Shown here in pieces: positions 8,295 through 18,470 of a DNA stretch of 64,000 bases. The notes under the pieces are model-generated. The model had not been told where the DNA came from. It did not search any database and worked only from the letters and a program-made list of their open reading frames with translations. The stretch spans positions 434,001 to 498,000 of the forward strand of contig NZ_CP186334.1 in the NCBI RefSeq assembly GCF_049347105.1. Reading direction: 5' to 3'. The translations under genes were made by a program, and so were the position numbers. Within the stretch, counting starts at the first letter, position 1. Each line of letters starts with the position of its first letter. This stretch comes from Gaoshiqia hydrogeniformans. GTDB taxonomy: Bacteria > Bacteroidota > Bacteroidia > Bacteroidales > Prolixibacteraceae.

Positions 8295-9725
8295 TTAATA
8301 TCCCGGATTTTGATCCGTTTCGCTAATCGCTTCGTTGAAGTTAATTTCGTCCAGCGGAATGGGGTATAGCAATATTTTGTTGTCAATGGTTATTCCGTAT
8401 GCGTCAAATATGGTTTGCGCAAACTTGCCCATCCGCTTCAGATCGGCATAACGTTTCCCTTCAAAAAGAGTTTCATAGCCACGTTCCAGGAGGACGAGAT
8501 CGAGGAATGTTTCCTTGTTGTAATCGGCTTTTTTGAAGTCGACGGGAGAAACAGCGTTGGGATTATATCCATATGCACGGCGGCGCACCATATTCAGTTT
8601 CTCAACGCCATCGTCGGTTGGGCCATTGTTTACGCGGCAGTCGGCTTCGGCATAATACAGTAATAAATCAGCATACCGGTAAAATGTAAAGTCGGTTGCC
8701 GAATAATTGGTGGTTGCTGTTTCGTCTTTAAACTTCTTGTAAAACAAGGTGGTTTTCGATCCGTTGACTGTTCCCGAGTGGTAGAAATTTAACTTTTTTC
8801 GTAAGTCTTTATAGTCCCAGTTTTTGACGAATTTATTGGTTACCGAGTCGGTGTACAATCCATTGTGCCCCCTGAAATTCATGTAAGGCGATTTATTGTA
8901 GTGTCCCATGGTTACAAAGTCGTTCCCGAATTCCTGGTTAAACTTCACGTAGAAAATTTCTTCTTTCGTTCCGTTTACTCCGACCCCAAAAAGATTGTAG
9001 AAATCATCTGCCTTGGAAACCGGCACCAGGTCGTGTTTTCCGGAATTGATGACTTCGAGCGCCTTGGTACGTGCAGCCGGGTAATCTTCCGTAAACATAT
9101 AAACTTCAGCCAGCACTGTTTTTGCCGCAGTTTTTGTTGGCCTTCCCCATTGCTTTGGCGTGTCGGGCAGTTTCATCTCCGCTGCCTTTAGGTCGTCAAT
9201 AATAAACTTGTATATATCCGCGGCAGCAGTTCTTGGCACGGCAAGTTCCAGCATGTTGTCTTCGGTACGAACCGGAACAGCGCCCCAATAGCGAACCAAC
9301 AGCGCATAGCTGAATGCCCTCAAAAATTTGGCTTCGGCCACAAATTCATCGATTTCAGCCTGACTGGCGTATTTTGATTCAGGAGCTTTCTGTATAACCA
9401 GGTTGGCATCTCGAATTGCCCTGTAAATCCGGGCCCAGATGTCGGACATCCGGTTGATGTTGGTCGCGTCAAGTCCCTGAAACTGGAAAACGACCAGATA
9501 GGAGCCACGTGCATAGCCATAATCAATTTGTGATTCGGCCATCGTATGGATGTTTTTTCGCAACCCGTACTGAAATTGATTATAAATAGCAATCACCGCC
9601 GCATCAATTTCTTCAGCCGTATTGTAGAATGTTTCGGCGGCAATTTGTTTGGGTTCTTCGGTTAAAAGATCTTCGCAAGCAACAAAACCGAGCGAGAAGA
9701 GTAATAAATAAACTATTTTTTTCAT
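8295..9725 (-). CDS. SusD/RagB-family glycan-binding lipoprotein
   Basis: 476 residues with lipobox FVAC (Cys17) followed by acidic residues, typical of surface lipoproteins. The helical TPR-like scaffold of SusD is visible (AKFLRAFSYALLVRYWGAVPVRTE at about 132-155, and WGRPTKTAAKTVLAEVYMFTEDYPAAR at about 190-216). The C-terminal SusD motif LDLVLLERGYETLFEGKRYADLKRMGKF is at about residues 405-435. It follows SusC after 18 nt. SusD proteins cap the SusC channel and bind the glycan at the cell surface. The ligand cannot be predicted from the sequence. Confidence 0.95.
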   Translation of the reverse strand: MKKIVYLLLFSLGFVACEDLLTEEPKQIAAETFYNTAEEIDAAVIAIYNQFQYGLRKNIHTMAESQIDYGYARGSYLVVFQFQGLDATNINRMSDIWARIYRAIRDANLVIQKAPESKYASQAEIDEFVAEAKFLRAFSYALLVRYWGAVPVRTEDNMLELAVPRTAAADIYKFIIDDLKAAEMKLPDTPKQWGRPTKTAAKTVLAEVYMFTEDYPAARTKALEVINSGKHDLVPVSKADDFYNLFGVGVNGTKEEIFYVKFNQEFGNDFVTMGHYNKSPYMNFRGHNGLYTDSVTNKFVKNWDYKDLRKKLNFYHSGTVNGSKTTLFYKKFKDETATTNYSATDFTFYRYADLLLYYAEADCRVNNGPTDDGVEKLNMVRRRAYGYNPNAVSPVDFKKADYNKETFLDLVLLERGYETLFEGKRYADLKRMGKFAQTIFDAYGITIDNKILLYPIPLDEINFNEAISETDQNPGY

Positions 9726-9743
9726 GTTTTCTCGTTTTTTAAA

Positions 9744-12700
9744 TTAAAAATCAAACCGGACACCAACTGTGAGTGATTTTGCTGTCGGGTAGGAGAAATG
9801 GTCGATTCCCTGATTAACAGAGCTGGCTCCCCCTCGACTGTTTACGTCAGGATCGGCCCACGGATAACTGGTGATGGTCAGTAGATTTTGTCCGCTGATG
9901 TATACTTGTCCTCTGCTGATCCATGAAATACCCAGTTTGGAGGTAGGAATGGAATAAGCCAGTTCAATATTTTTTAAACGGATGTACGACCCGTCGTAGA
10001 CAAAACGATCGGATATAGCATAGGTATTGGTCGAGGAGATAACCGGATATTTGGCATCGGTATTTTGCGGGGTCCAATGATCGTAAAGTACTTCTTTGAA
10101 ATTATTCAAACCCCAGCCGTAGTCGTAATTCGCTGATCCGGTACTTAGACACATAATTTCGTTGCCCTGTACCCCTTGCAGATAAAAGCTGAGAGAAAAG
10201 TTTTTGTAGCTCATTGTTGAGTTGATACTGTATGTAAAATCGGGGTTCGGATTGCCAATATAGGTTCTGTCTTCTTCAGTTAAACCAGACTTCAGGACTT
10301 TTTCCCCGGCATTGTTCCAGTAGAGAATTTTGCCACTGTCGTTGTATCCGGCTTCCTTGTATCCGTAAAAAATTCCAAATGGCTGACCTTCCCGAATCAG
10401 GTTCACATAGTCGCCCATCCATGTCAGCGAATACCAGGTTCCGGAAATATCTTTACCCCCCGATAATTCGACAACTTCGTTCCGGTTAAATGAGATGTTG
10501 GAAGAAACGTTCCATTTGAAGTTACCATGGTCAATAATGAACGCATCGACCTGAAATTCAAAACCCTTGTTTCGCATCTTTCCTATATTTTTTATTGTTG
10601 TCGTATATCCGGAAGATGTCGGCAACTGGACATTATTTAACAAATCAGTTGTATTCTTTATATAGTAATCAGCAACCAGTTGAATCCGATTATTAAACAA
10701 TCCCAGATCAAATCCAATATTGGTTTGAGCAGTGGTTTCCCACTTTAAATCGCCAGGGTATGAAGCTTTTGGCTCAAAACCGGTATAATATTGTTTGTTG
10801 AGCACTGCCGATACCGATTCGAGCAGGTTGATGGTCGAATAAGCTGAAATGGCGGTACTGCCCGTTACACCATACCCTGCCCGAAGTTTCAAATTGGAAA
10901 TAAAGTCGAGATCCTGCATAAACTCTTCTTTCGAAATTTTCCAGGCCAAAGCTGCTGACGGGAAGTTGCCCCATTTGTGACCTTCGGAGTATCTGGATGA
11001 ACCATCTTTTCTGAAAGTAACTGTCGCCAGGTATTTTCCGTCGTACGAGTAGTTGGCACGACCCAGAAAAGAAAGTAACCTCCACTCGGTATAGCCTGAA
11101 GAAGGTAAACCCATCACTTCAGCAGAACCAATATCATACGATTCGAGGATATCGTGAATATAACCTGTTCCGGTAACACTAAGCGGTTTACGTACATATT
11201 GCTCGTAGGTTGAACCAGCCATGACCGAAAAGCTGTGCTTGTCGATGGTTTTGTCATATGAGATGGTATTATTGGATGTCAATTCGAGCGTGTTTGTCAT
11301 CTCAATTCCGGCAGCACCCGATGAGTTTGGGTATTTGCGCGTGTCGTACCTGTCCCAGCGATAATCGGTGTTCTCAACATTTCCGGCAATGCGAATGGTC
11401 AAATCGCTGATTGGATTGATGATAAACGCCAGATTTGACATGACCCGGTTGCTGTACCAGTTCCTGTTTTTTTCGTTCAGATAGGCAATCGGATTGATAA
11501 AACCCGTAGCACTAAACGGATAGTCCATATTCAGTTCGCGATACGTCCCGTCTTCATAGTAGGGGCCAACTGTTGGCGGCGCAGCAAATGCGGCATGAAG
11601 CACATTATTCCCGCGGAGACCACCGACATCGTCTTTGTCTTCCCGTGTTGTTCTGCTCAAGATAGCATTAAACGCCACACTGAGTGCTTTACTAAACTGA
11701 TGATCGATACTGTTGCGCAGCGAAATCTTGTTGTAACCGGAATTGATCACAATTCCTTCCTGGTCAAAATAGCTGGCGCCCAATGCAAATTTTGTTTTAT
11801 CATTACCCCCGGTAAAATTGAGGGCATGGTTCTGAACCGGTGCATCGCGGTAAACCAGATCCTGCCAGTCGGTGCCTTCTCCCGCATTGTTAATTTGTTC
11901 CTGCGAAAAATATTCTGTTCCGAAATCATTGAACTGTTGGATATTCATCAACTTCATGTATTCCTCCGCATTACACATATCAAACTTCTTCCGAAGCCGC
12001 TGAATTCCATAACTTCCCTCGTAAGTGATTTTTGATTTTCCTGCTTTTCCCCGTTTTGTTGTAACGATCACAACGCCATTCGCCCCCCTGGAACCAAAAA
12101 TAGCGGTTGCTGAAGCGTCTTTCAACACATCAATGGTTTCAATGTCGGACAGGTTGACCATATTGGCGCTCGAAACGGGGAATCCATCGACTACCCACAA
12201 CGGCTCATTGCTCCCCATAATCGAGTTGTTTCCCCGGATGCGGATTTGAATGGCAGAACCCGGCGCTCCGGTTTGTTGCTGAATATGCACCCCGGCTGTA
12301 CGCCCCTGTAAGGCTTGTGCCACTGTAGCTCCCGGAATCTCAGCAAGTGTTTCTCCTTTAACGGAAGCAACTGATCCGGTTAAATCGCTTTTTTTCATGG
12401 TGCCATAGCCGATGGCCACCACTTCTTCAATACCAATGGCATCTTCATCCATCGAAATACTGATGGTGGAGCGCCCGGAAACAACGACTTCCTGTGTTTT
12501 CATTCCCACAAATGAAAATATCAAGGTTGCGTTCCCCGGAACATTCGGAAGCGAATAACTTCCGTCAGCACCAGTAATCGTTCCCTGCGTAGTCCCTTTT
12601 ACAACGATGGTAACCCCCGGGAGCGGGACTCCGGAAGAGTCGGTTATTTTGCCGGAAACGGGTTTTTGTTGATTTTGCCCTCCATCAGCCGGAGTAATAA

Positions 12701-13052
12701 TAATCAGCTTGTTTTCCATCACCTTGAAAGAAATGTTGGATCCGCTAAAAACCTCCGATAATATACTCTCGATATTTCGGCTTTCACTGCTCACCGATAC
12801 TTTCCGGCTCAGGTCAACAAACTGCTCGTTGTAAAAAAAACGGAATTCACTTTGATCTTCAATCGTACGAAGAACTTCTTTTACGGTACGGTTTTTCAGT
12901 TCAAACGAAAGTTTGGTGCCTTGCGAATAAACTGACGCTGATAATTGTACCACCCCCAATAATACCAACAGAAAGGTTAGTTTCATAGCCAGAAAAAAAT
13001 TTCCGGACATGCGCATGATTTTACGCCACCGGTAGTTACGTTTTTTTTTCAT
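9744..13052 (-). CDS. SusC/RagA TonB-dependent outer-membrane transporter with STN domain
   Basis: 1102 residues: a signal region to about residue 42, a secretin/TonB short N-terminal (STN) domain (about 48-118), a carboxypeptidase-D regulatory-like domain (about 132-200, SGKITDSSGVPLPGVTIVVKGT), a plug (about 215-340) beginning VAIGYGTMKKSDLTGSV, and a 22-strand-type barrel ending in TVGVRFDF with terminal Phe. The STN domain is the hallmark of SusC proteins that signal to FecR-type anti-sigma factors; a matching FecR/ECF pair lies directly upstream. It imports oligosaccharide together with the SusD encoded next. Confidence 0.96.
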   Translation of the reverse strand: MKKKRNYRWRKIMRMSGNFFLAMKLTFLLVLLGVVQLSASVYSQGTKLSFELKNRTVKEVLRTIEDQSEFRFFYNEQFVDLSRKVSVSSESRNIESILSEVFSGSNISFKVMENKLIIITPADGGQNQQKPVSGKITDSSGVPLPGVTIVVKGTTQGTITGADGSYSLPNVPGNATLIFSFVGMKTQEVVVSGRSTISISMDEDAIGIEEVVAIGYGTMKKSDLTGSVASVKGETLAEIPGATVAQALQGRTAGVHIQQQTGAPGSAIQIRIRGNNSIMGSNEPLWVVDGFPVSSANMVNLSDIETIDVLKDASATAIFGSRGANGVVIVTTKRGKAGKSKITYEGSYGIQRLRKKFDMCNAEEYMKLMNIQQFNDFGTEYFSQEQINNAGEGTDWQDLVYRDAPVQNHALNFTGGNDKTKFALGASYFDQEGIVINSGYNKISLRNSIDHQFSKALSVAFNAILSRTTREDKDDVGGLRGNNVLHAAFAAPPTVGPYYEDGTYRELNMDYPFSATGFINPIAYLNEKNRNWYSNRVMSNLAFIINPISDLTIRIAGNVENTDYRWDRYDTRKYPNSSGAAGIEMTNTLELTSNNTISYDKTIDKHSFSVMAGSTYEQYVRKPLSVTGTGYIHDILESYDIGSAEVMGLPSSGYTEWRLLSFLGRANYSYDGKYLATVTFRKDGSSRYSEGHKWGNFPSAALAWKISKEEFMQDLDFISNLKLRAGYGVTGSTAISAYSTINLLESVSAVLNKQYYTGFEPKASYPGDLKWETTAQTNIGFDLGLFNNRIQLVADYYIKNTTDLLNNVQLPTSSGYTTTIKNIGKMRNKGFEFQVDAFIIDHGNFKWNVSSNISFNRNEVVELSGGKDISGTWYSLTWMGDYVNLIREGQPFGIFYGYKEAGYNDSGKILYWNNAGEKVLKSGLTEEDRTYIGNPNPDFTYSINSTMSYKNFSLSFYLQGVQGNEIMCLSTGSANYDYGWGLNNFKEVLYDHWTPQNTDAKYPVISSTNTYAISDRFVYDGSYIRLKNIELAYSIPTSKLGISWISRGQVYISGQNLLTITSYPWADPDVNSRGGASSVNQGIDHFSYPTAKSLTVGVRFDF

Positions 13053-13127
13053 AAATTTGAATCGTTAAAGTTTATAATTGTTACCGGCAGACTCGACATT
13101 TGACAGTAACATGGATGAACTCAGTAC

Positions 13128-13157
13128 AAAAGAGAGGTCTCGCACGATCTCTCTTTT
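13128..13157 (-). terminator. Hairpin between fecR and susC
   Basis: AAAAGAGAG (13128-13136) pairs with CTCTCTTTT (13149-13157), reaching to the FecR stop codon. It separates the sigma/FecR unit from susC and may terminate or attenuate read-through. A comparable hairpin stands at the same place in the second SusC locus (25943-25970). Confidence 0.6.
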
Positions 13158-13158
13158 T

Positions 13159-14217
13159 TTATTGCTCGTTCAGCAAAGTTTCATAGGTTTTTATTTTATT
13201 TTCATCAATTGACAAGCTTACGTGTTTATTAATAATCTTGTATTTTAACGGAGCCGAATAAGAAATGGCCGTTAATACCTGTTCAATGGTCTCTCCTTGA
13301 ATGGTACCGCCAAATTCATACTCTTTAATACGCTCTTCACTGAACTTAAAATCAATGTTATAACGCCGTTCCAGCAGTTTGGCAAGCTCGCCAAGCCGGG
13401 TATTTTTAATGACCCATTTGTCAGTAGTCCACGACACTTCTGAGGCATCGGTGCTAGTCAGTACCGTAAATTGGTTGCTTGTCGGGCTAAACAGTGCTTT
13501 TTGCCCGGCCTTCAAAAAAACTTCCGAGGGTTTCCCGGTCGTGTGGTTTTGCAACTTAACCGCACCTTCAAGTAAAATCGTTTGAATGGCTGTTTCGTCA
13601 GGATAGGCTTTTACATTAAATTTAGTGCCCAATGCGGTTACTGATATTTCTTTGGCATTCACCGTAAAGGGCAATGTCTTGTTTTTTGCCACTTCAAAAT
13701 AGGCCTCGCCGCTCAATTCAACCTCCCGGTTCCGGTTTCCGAACCGCTGGTTGTATCGAAGGGTCGTACCCGCATTCAGCCAAACCAAAGAACCATCAGT
13801 CAACTTCAAACTGGTTTTCGAACCGTAAGGGGCTGTATATTCAACTATCGCTGAAGAAGAAAAACCGGAATTAAATTGTGGTTGCAGCCATGAATAACCC
13901 AGGCCGCCAAGAAAAAGTGCCAGGATAAAAACGGCCGCATATTTTCCGATTTGCCGGAACAGAACAAACCGATCTTTTTTACGGTTCATTTTCGATTCGA
14001 GCCTCGCCCATGCTTTATCTGAATTGAAGTTTTTTTCACGTCCAGCCATCTGGTCTGCTTCCCACAGATCGACAAGCTGACTGAACAACTTGCTGTTGTC
14101 TCCGCTTTCTTCCAGCCAGGCCGTTAAAAGTGCGACGTCGCATTCTTCCCGTTTCCCGCTCAAATAATTGACGATGGAAACTTTAAGTTTTTCGGATACG
14201 ATATTTTTCTGTGTCAT
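13159..14217 (-). CDS. FecR-family anti-sigma factor
   Basis: 352 residues: a cytoplasmic N-terminal anti-sigma part (about 1-85), one transmembrane helix (about 90-110, YAAVFILALFLGGLGYSWL), the periplasmic FecR domain (about 125-225, with TLKLTDGSLVWLNAGTTLRY-like pattern, GEAYFEV and VTALGTKFNVKAY), and a C-terminal DUF4974 domain (about 275-340, LGELAKLLERRYNIDF). It lies 53 nt downstream of its ECF sigma factor and upstream of susC. By family precedent it holds the sigma factor inactive until the STN domain of loaded SusC signals. Confidence 0.93.
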   Translation of the reverse strand: MTQKNIVSEKLKVSIVNYLSGKREECDVALLTAWLEESGDNSKLFSQLVDLWEADQMAGREKNFNSDKAWARLESKMNRKKDRFVLFRQIGKYAAVFILALFLGGLGYSWLQPQFNSGFSSSAIVEYTAPYGSKTSLKLTDGSLVWLNAGTTLRYNQRFGNRNREVELSGEAYFEVAKNKTLPFTVNAKEISVTALGTKFNVKAYPDETAIQTILLEGAVKLQNHTTGKPSEVFLKAGQKALFSPTSNQFTVLTSTDASEVSWTTDKWVIKNTRLGELAKLLERRYNIDFKFSEERIKEYEFGGTIQGETIEQVLTAISYSAPLKYKIINKHVSLSIDENKIKTYETLLNEQ

Positions 14218-14270
14218 TTGCCTGATTTGTAGCTATGACACAAAAAACAACCGGTGGTATTACACGCGAA

Positions 14271-14864
14271 TTAAAAAAAACCGGGAAATTGAAAGAAAAT
14301 TACCGGAAGATAATGTTTTAGCCCGGAGCGAAGCTTCGTCAGCGCCCTGTAAATCTGTACTTTCACTGTATTTTCGGAGATGCCTAATTTTTCGGCAATT
14401 TGTTTGTGCGAAAGTTCCTCGAAACGGCTTAGGTAAAAAATTTCGCGGCATTGTTCAGGCAATTTTTCAATTTCTTCCCTGATTTTCTCTTCCAGTTCCC
14501 GGCCAATAAGTTCGGACAAAGGATACTTGTCCGAAACCGGGTAGTTAATTTTCAGGTTCAGCCAACTGATTTCATTCTCAGAAATCGTATGTTTTCTGCT
14601 TTTTTCGCGGTTCAAATAATTGATGCAGGCATTTTTTACCGAGCGGAACAAATAAGATGAAACCGACTCCGAAATATCCAGCGTTTCCCGCCTTTCCCAC
14701 AATTTCAAAAATACATCGGTCACAATATCCTCGGCAAGATCGTTTTGCGAAACAAAACTTACAGCATAGGCACACAGACGTTTGTAATACGTACGGAAAA
14801 GTATTTCAAAGCCCTTTTTATTGCCTTTATACACCGATTTTAAAAGTTCCTGCTCAAGGATCAT
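14271..14864 (-). CDS. ECF RNA polymerase sigma-70 factor (FecI-like, Bacteroidota type)
   Basis: 197 residues with region 2 (about 22-90, FEILFRTYYKRLCAYAVSFVSQNDLAEDIVTDVFLKLWERR) and region 4 (about 125-180, IEKLPEQCREIFYLSRFEELSHKQIAEKLGISENTVKVQIYRALTKLR). It is paired with the FecR gene immediately downstream and presumably activates the SusC/SusD unit. The C-terminus ends in a short hydrophobic tail (LPVIFFQFPGFF), seen in other Bacteroidota ECF factors. Confidence 0.93.
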   Translation of the reverse strand: MILEQELLKSVYKGNKKGFEILFRTYYKRLCAYAVSFVSQNDLAEDIVTDVFLKLWERRETLDISESVSSYLFRSVKNACINYLNREKSRKHTISENEISWLNLKINYPVSDKYPLSELIGRELEEKIREEIEKLPEQCREIFYLSRFEELSHKQIAEKLGISENTVKVQIYRALTKLRSGLKHYLPVIFFQFPGFF

Positions 14865-15087
14865 CCGTTCAAAATTTGACTACGAATATACAGGATGATT
14901 TTCATTATTTCGGGCATACATTCAAATTACCCTATTCTGATATTTGAGATTAATCCGATAACCGTCATCTTCCTTCGTGGTGTCGGTAGTCGCTTATTAC
15001 CACGTTTTTTCTCCCAGTTTGGTTGATTTTTTTTCGGATTCATTTTGGATGGTCAACAGGCCGGTGTAACGATCATTCCCGGTATTC

Positions 15088-15120
15088 GGTAAGGGCTTCA
15101 CCCAACGCGAAGCCCTTACC
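15088..15120. terminator. Hairpin downstream of the phosphoesterase/GH92 unit
   Basis: GGTAAGGGCTTC (15088-15099) and GAAGCCCTTACC (15109-15120) form a perfect 12-bp stem with a 9-nt loop, 14 nt after the stop of the phosphoesterase at 15135. The rest of the 14865-15134 gap shows no gene. Confidence 0.7.
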
Positions 15121-15134
15121 TTTTGAGCCAATTC

Positions 15135-16163
15135 CTAGTTTTCAGGAAAAGATTCCGGAAAAGTGACAAAGTTTTGACGGCTCCGGTCGGCTGCCGGCTC
15201 CCAAATGTCTTTGTCGCGGTCGCATTCGTACCATTTCAGGGTCCAGGTGTCAAACTTTCGTTCATCTTCATAAAGTTCGATAACGCGCCCTCCTTTGCCT
15301 ATACTTCCGTAAGTTTGCCTACCCGATGATTGCCCGTAAGCCAAACAGATGCCACGCAAACTGCCGATATAATTGTTGTTGTGGTCGTGCCCGACAAACA
15401 TTCCCATCACATCTTTACTTTCGAGAAAAGCCAGGTACATCCCTGAATTAATATCGGGAGAACAAACTTCTTCGATCTGGCTGCCAACAGTGGTTGGCTT
15501 GCCCACCACTTCTTTGTATTCCGGTAGCGGAATATGAAAGAAAGCCAGCGCAGGATATGGATTTCCTCCGTTTTTCTTTGTAAAACCGGCGCTTTGCTCA
15601 CGATACCAGCTTACCTGGCTGTGGTCAATCCACTCGTAATCCCCTTTGTCGGTTTTGGGTTTAAAGCCGGAGTGCGTATCGAGAAAATAAAGCAGTGCCG
15701 ATGTTTTTGAAGAACCGGATGACTGAATTTTCAACACATAGTTTCCGTTTCCGGCAATATTTTCAGGACCATTCACCGACAAACTGTAAGGCTTTTTGGC
15801 AATCAGTTCCATGATTTGTTTCCCGTTTAATTCCCCTTCAATATCATGGTTTCCTAAAACCACCGCCCAAGGGACTTTTAAACCGACAACGGCGTTTGAG
15901 AATGTTTCCCAGGCATTTGCGGTGTTGGCCGAAGTAACCACATCGCCGGTAAACACAACCAGATCTGGCTTTTCAGCGTTAACCATATTTTTCACCATCA
16001 CCAAAACACTGTCCGAACGGTAGGAATCGCCTCTGAAGTGCAAATCAGTAAACTGCATGATTCTGAATTTTTTGTCTGCGTTGAACTTTAACACAGGCAT
16101 TTGAGCCAGGGTTGCGAATGCTGCCAGAAGCATCAGTCCCGTCAAGTAAAAGATTTTTTTCAT
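15135..16163 (-). CDS. Secreted calcineurin-like metallophosphoesterase
   Basis: I chose the start at 16163 (MKKIFYLTGLMLLAAFATLAQ), which gives a clean signal peptide and begins 10 nt after the GH92 stop; a longer form from 16211 would put 16 odd residues before it. The 342-residue protein has the full metallophosphatase set: MQFTDLHF (DxH) near residue 36, FTGDVV near 66, LGNHD near 95, FHIP near 215, and GHDHNNNY near 255. It resembles the PAP2-like/ICC-type phosphohydrolase family. It lacks the N- and C-domains of the lipoprotein at 6648. It is the last gene after the beta-helix protein and GH92, supporting action on a phosphate-bearing glycan. Confidence 0.87.
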   Translation of the reverse strand: MKKIFYLTGLMLLAAFATLAQMPVLKFNADKKFRIMQFTDLHFRGDSYRSDSVLVMVKNMVNAEKPDLVVFTGDVVTSANTANAWETFSNAVVGLKVPWAVVLGNHDIEGELNGKQIMELIAKKPYSLSVNGPENIAGNGNYVLKIQSSGSSKTSALLYFLDTHSGFKPKTDKGDYEWIDHSQVSWYREQSAGFTKKNGGNPYPALAFFHIPLPEYKEVVGKPTTVGSQIEEVCSPDINSGMYLAFLESKDVMGMFVGHDHNNNYIGSLRGICLAYGQSSGRQTYGSIGKGGRVIELYEDERKFDTWTLKWYECDRDKDIWEPAADRSRQNFVTFPESFPEN

Positions 16164-16173
16164 TTTTTCGAAT

Positions 16174-18444
16174 TTATTGAATATTAAAGTTTTGATCATC
16201 TGACATTTCAAACTCGAGCGTTCCTCCGTTGATTAGATCAACATGTGAAAGTCTGAAATTTTCAATTTGTTTGCCATTCAGTCGAATGGATTTTACATAG
16301 CAATTTGTATCTGAATTTCCGGGGGCCAAAATCCGGAGTTTTTTGCCATTTCCCATCCTGATGGTTATTTTTTCGAAGACGGGCCCCGACACCGCATATT
16401 CGGGTAATGACGGGCAAACCGGGTAAAAACCGATGGCGCCAAAAATATACCAGGCCGACATTTGCCCCGAATCGTCGTTCCCGCTCAATCCGCCTGGACC
16501 GGTACTGTATTCTGTTTTCAGGATATTGCGTACCTCCTTGGCCGATTTCCACGGCTGGCCCGAATACACGTACATAAACGGAATTTGGTGTCCGGGTTCG
16601 TTGCCGTGCCAGTATTGGCCTTCGGCAAAAAAATCATCGAGTGTCCGGTTAAAAATCTCCTTTCCGCCCATCAACTCAATCAAACCCTCCACATCCTGCG
16701 GAACATACCAGTTGTATTGCCAGGGAGTACCCTCGGTGATGTAAAACATCTTTTTGTACCTGTCGAATTCTTTGGTGAACGTTCCGTCGGCAAAACGTCC
16801 GTTCATATTATTCACGGCTTTGTCAAACACGTTCCGGTAGTTTTGCCCGCGTTTGGCAAAATGCTCGTAATCTGCTGTTTTACCCATCTTTTTGGCAACC
16901 TGCGCAAGGGTAAAATCGTTGTAGGCATACTCCAGCGTGCGCGAAACCTGTTCTTTTTTGTGAAAAGCTTCCTCCACCGGGTCTTCCAGCGGAATGTACC
17001 CATATTTCAGGTACGATTGCAAAGCCCGGCGGCCTTTCCCGTCAACGTATTCTTCAAAAGCGGCGGGCGTTTCATTGGCATTGTGCTTCATCAAACCATA
17101 TTCTTCCTCCGTTAACCCAATAACGTCTTTCATATAGGCTTCGCCAACAATTGCAACGGCGTGGTCGCCAATCATGGCGGCAGTATAGCTGTTCCATTGC
17201 GGAAAAATGGGGACCCAGCCCCGTACTTTTCCCATGACCAGTATTGATTTCACCATATCGGCATTCTCATCAGGGGCGATCAAATTATACAAAGGATGTA
17301 ACGCCCGGTAAGTATCCCAGGCCGAAATGTCTCCATAATAATTTCCGTCGCAGATGGTGTCGGTCTGGTCGTTGCCGTCGAACCGCGGATATTGACCATC
17401 AACGTCGTTGTAAATCCGCGGCTGCTGAAATGAATGGTACATGGCGGTGTAAAATTTCACCAACTCATCATGATCCGAAGTTTCAACCTCAATTTTCGAC
17501 AGCGTTTCGTTCCAGGCATTTTTCAGGTTTTGCTGAACGGATTCAAAATCGAAACCGGGAATTTCGGCATCAAGATTTTTACGCGCCTGCTCGATACTCA
17601 CAAACGAAGTTCCGATTTTCACCTTCACCTGTTCGCCTTTTTTTACTTTGAATGAAAAATAAGCCCCGAGATCGGGTTGATTCTTCAATTCTTTTGTTCC
17701 CCCGCTAACCTGGTCTTGGGTGTAAACGCCATAAGCATCGGCAGCTTTTTCCATCTTCATCACAAAATATCCTGAAAATCCGGCCGGCCTGCCCCATCCC
17801 TGGTAGATCCGGTGAACCGGATTATAACCGACAATTTCGTTCTTCTCCGGAATTACCTGAACAAAACCTTCGCCTTCGTCACTGTTCGGATTGACCACCA
17901 TGTGCCCGTCCCCTTCATTTTGAAAGGTAAAACGCAACAGCCCGCAACGGGTGGTGGCTGTCATTTCAGCAATAATCTGATAACTGCCAAGCTCTACTTG
18001 ATAGTAGTGCGGCCCCGAAATTTCGGTGTCGTGGCGGTATACAGAGCCTCGCCTGGCCGGATCGCAAACCAGTTCACCCGAAATTGGCATCACGGCCATT
18101 GACCCGTATTCCTGGGTACAGGAACCACTCAGCCAGTGTGAACCACGGAAGCCGGTAATCAGCGTGTCGTTGTAATAATAGGCCGAAACGCACTTTTTTT
18201 CGGTATTGGTGGTTTGAGGCGACCAGTTGGTCATCGCAAAAGGCACAGTCACCGACGGTTGAACCATCGCATTGTTTTCGGTTCCGCCACCGTGTTTTAA
18301 GCCCGATTCAGTGGTGGTTGGCGCGGTTCCGATCATTGGATTTACATACTGGGTAAAGTCTTTTTCCGGTGTTTTTTCAGAAGTTTGGCAAGCTGCCAGA
18401 AAAAGCAGTTGAATTAAAGTAATGAAACTAATTTTTTTGAGCAT
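16174..18444 (-). CDS. GH92 alpha-mannosidase lipoprotein
   Basis: 756 residues, lipobox FLAAC with Cys19. The GH92 signature is clear: FTQYVNPMIGT near residue 30, HGGGTENNAMVQPSVTVPFAMTNWSP near 50-75, EGTPWQYNWYVPQDV near 570, the GNEPGHQ motif with the general acid Glu near 615, and GLSGNDDSGQMSAWYIFGAIGFYPVCP near 655-680 with the two Asp that act as base in this calcium-dependent, inverting exo-alpha-mannosidase family. GH92 enzymes remove alpha-1,2/1,3/1,4/1,6-mannose, and some cleave mannosyl phosphodiesters. Its neighbours are a beta-helix protein (26 nt upstream) and a phosphoesterase (10 nt downstream), so one operon is likely. Confidence 0.95.
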   Translation of the reverse strand: MLKKISFITLIQLLFLAACQTSEKTPEKDFTQYVNPMIGTAPTTTESGLKHGGGTENNAMVQPSVTVPFAMTNWSPQTTNTEKKCVSAYYYNDTLITGFRGSHWLSGSCTQEYGSMAVMPISGELVCDPARRGSVYRHDTEISGPHYYQVELGSYQIIAEMTATTRCGLLRFTFQNEGDGHMVVNPNSDEGEGFVQVIPEKNEIVGYNPVHRIYQGWGRPAGFSGYFVMKMEKAADAYGVYTQDQVSGGTKELKNQPDLGAYFSFKVKKGEQVKVKIGTSFVSIEQARKNLDAEIPGFDFESVQQNLKNAWNETLSKIEVETSDHDELVKFYTAMYHSFQQPRIYNDVDGQYPRFDGNDQTDTICDGNYYGDISAWDTYRALHPLYNLIAPDENADMVKSILVMGKVRGWVPIFPQWNSYTAAMIGDHAVAIVGEAYMKDVIGLTEEEYGLMKHNANETPAAFEEYVDGKGRRALQSYLKYGYIPLEDPVEEAFHKKEQVSRTLEYAYNDFTLAQVAKKMGKTADYEHFAKRGQNYRNVFDKAVNNMNGRFADGTFTKEFDRYKKMFYITEGTPWQYNWYVPQDVEGLIELMGGKEIFNRTLDDFFAEGQYWHGNEPGHQIPFMYVYSGQPWKSAKEVRNILKTEYSTGPGGLSGNDDSGQMSAWYIFGAIGFYPVCPSLPEYAVSGPVFEKITIRMGNGKKLRILAPGNSDTNCYVKSIRLNGKQIENFRLSHVDLINGGTLEFEMSDDQNFNIQ

Positions 18445-18470
18445 CTATGTTTTTTTAACGTGTTTCGTTG

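Noticed and set aside
16462..17115. 217-codon plus-strand frame opposite GH92
   Set aside because: Antisense shadow of a strongly supported enzyme; no domain recognisable.
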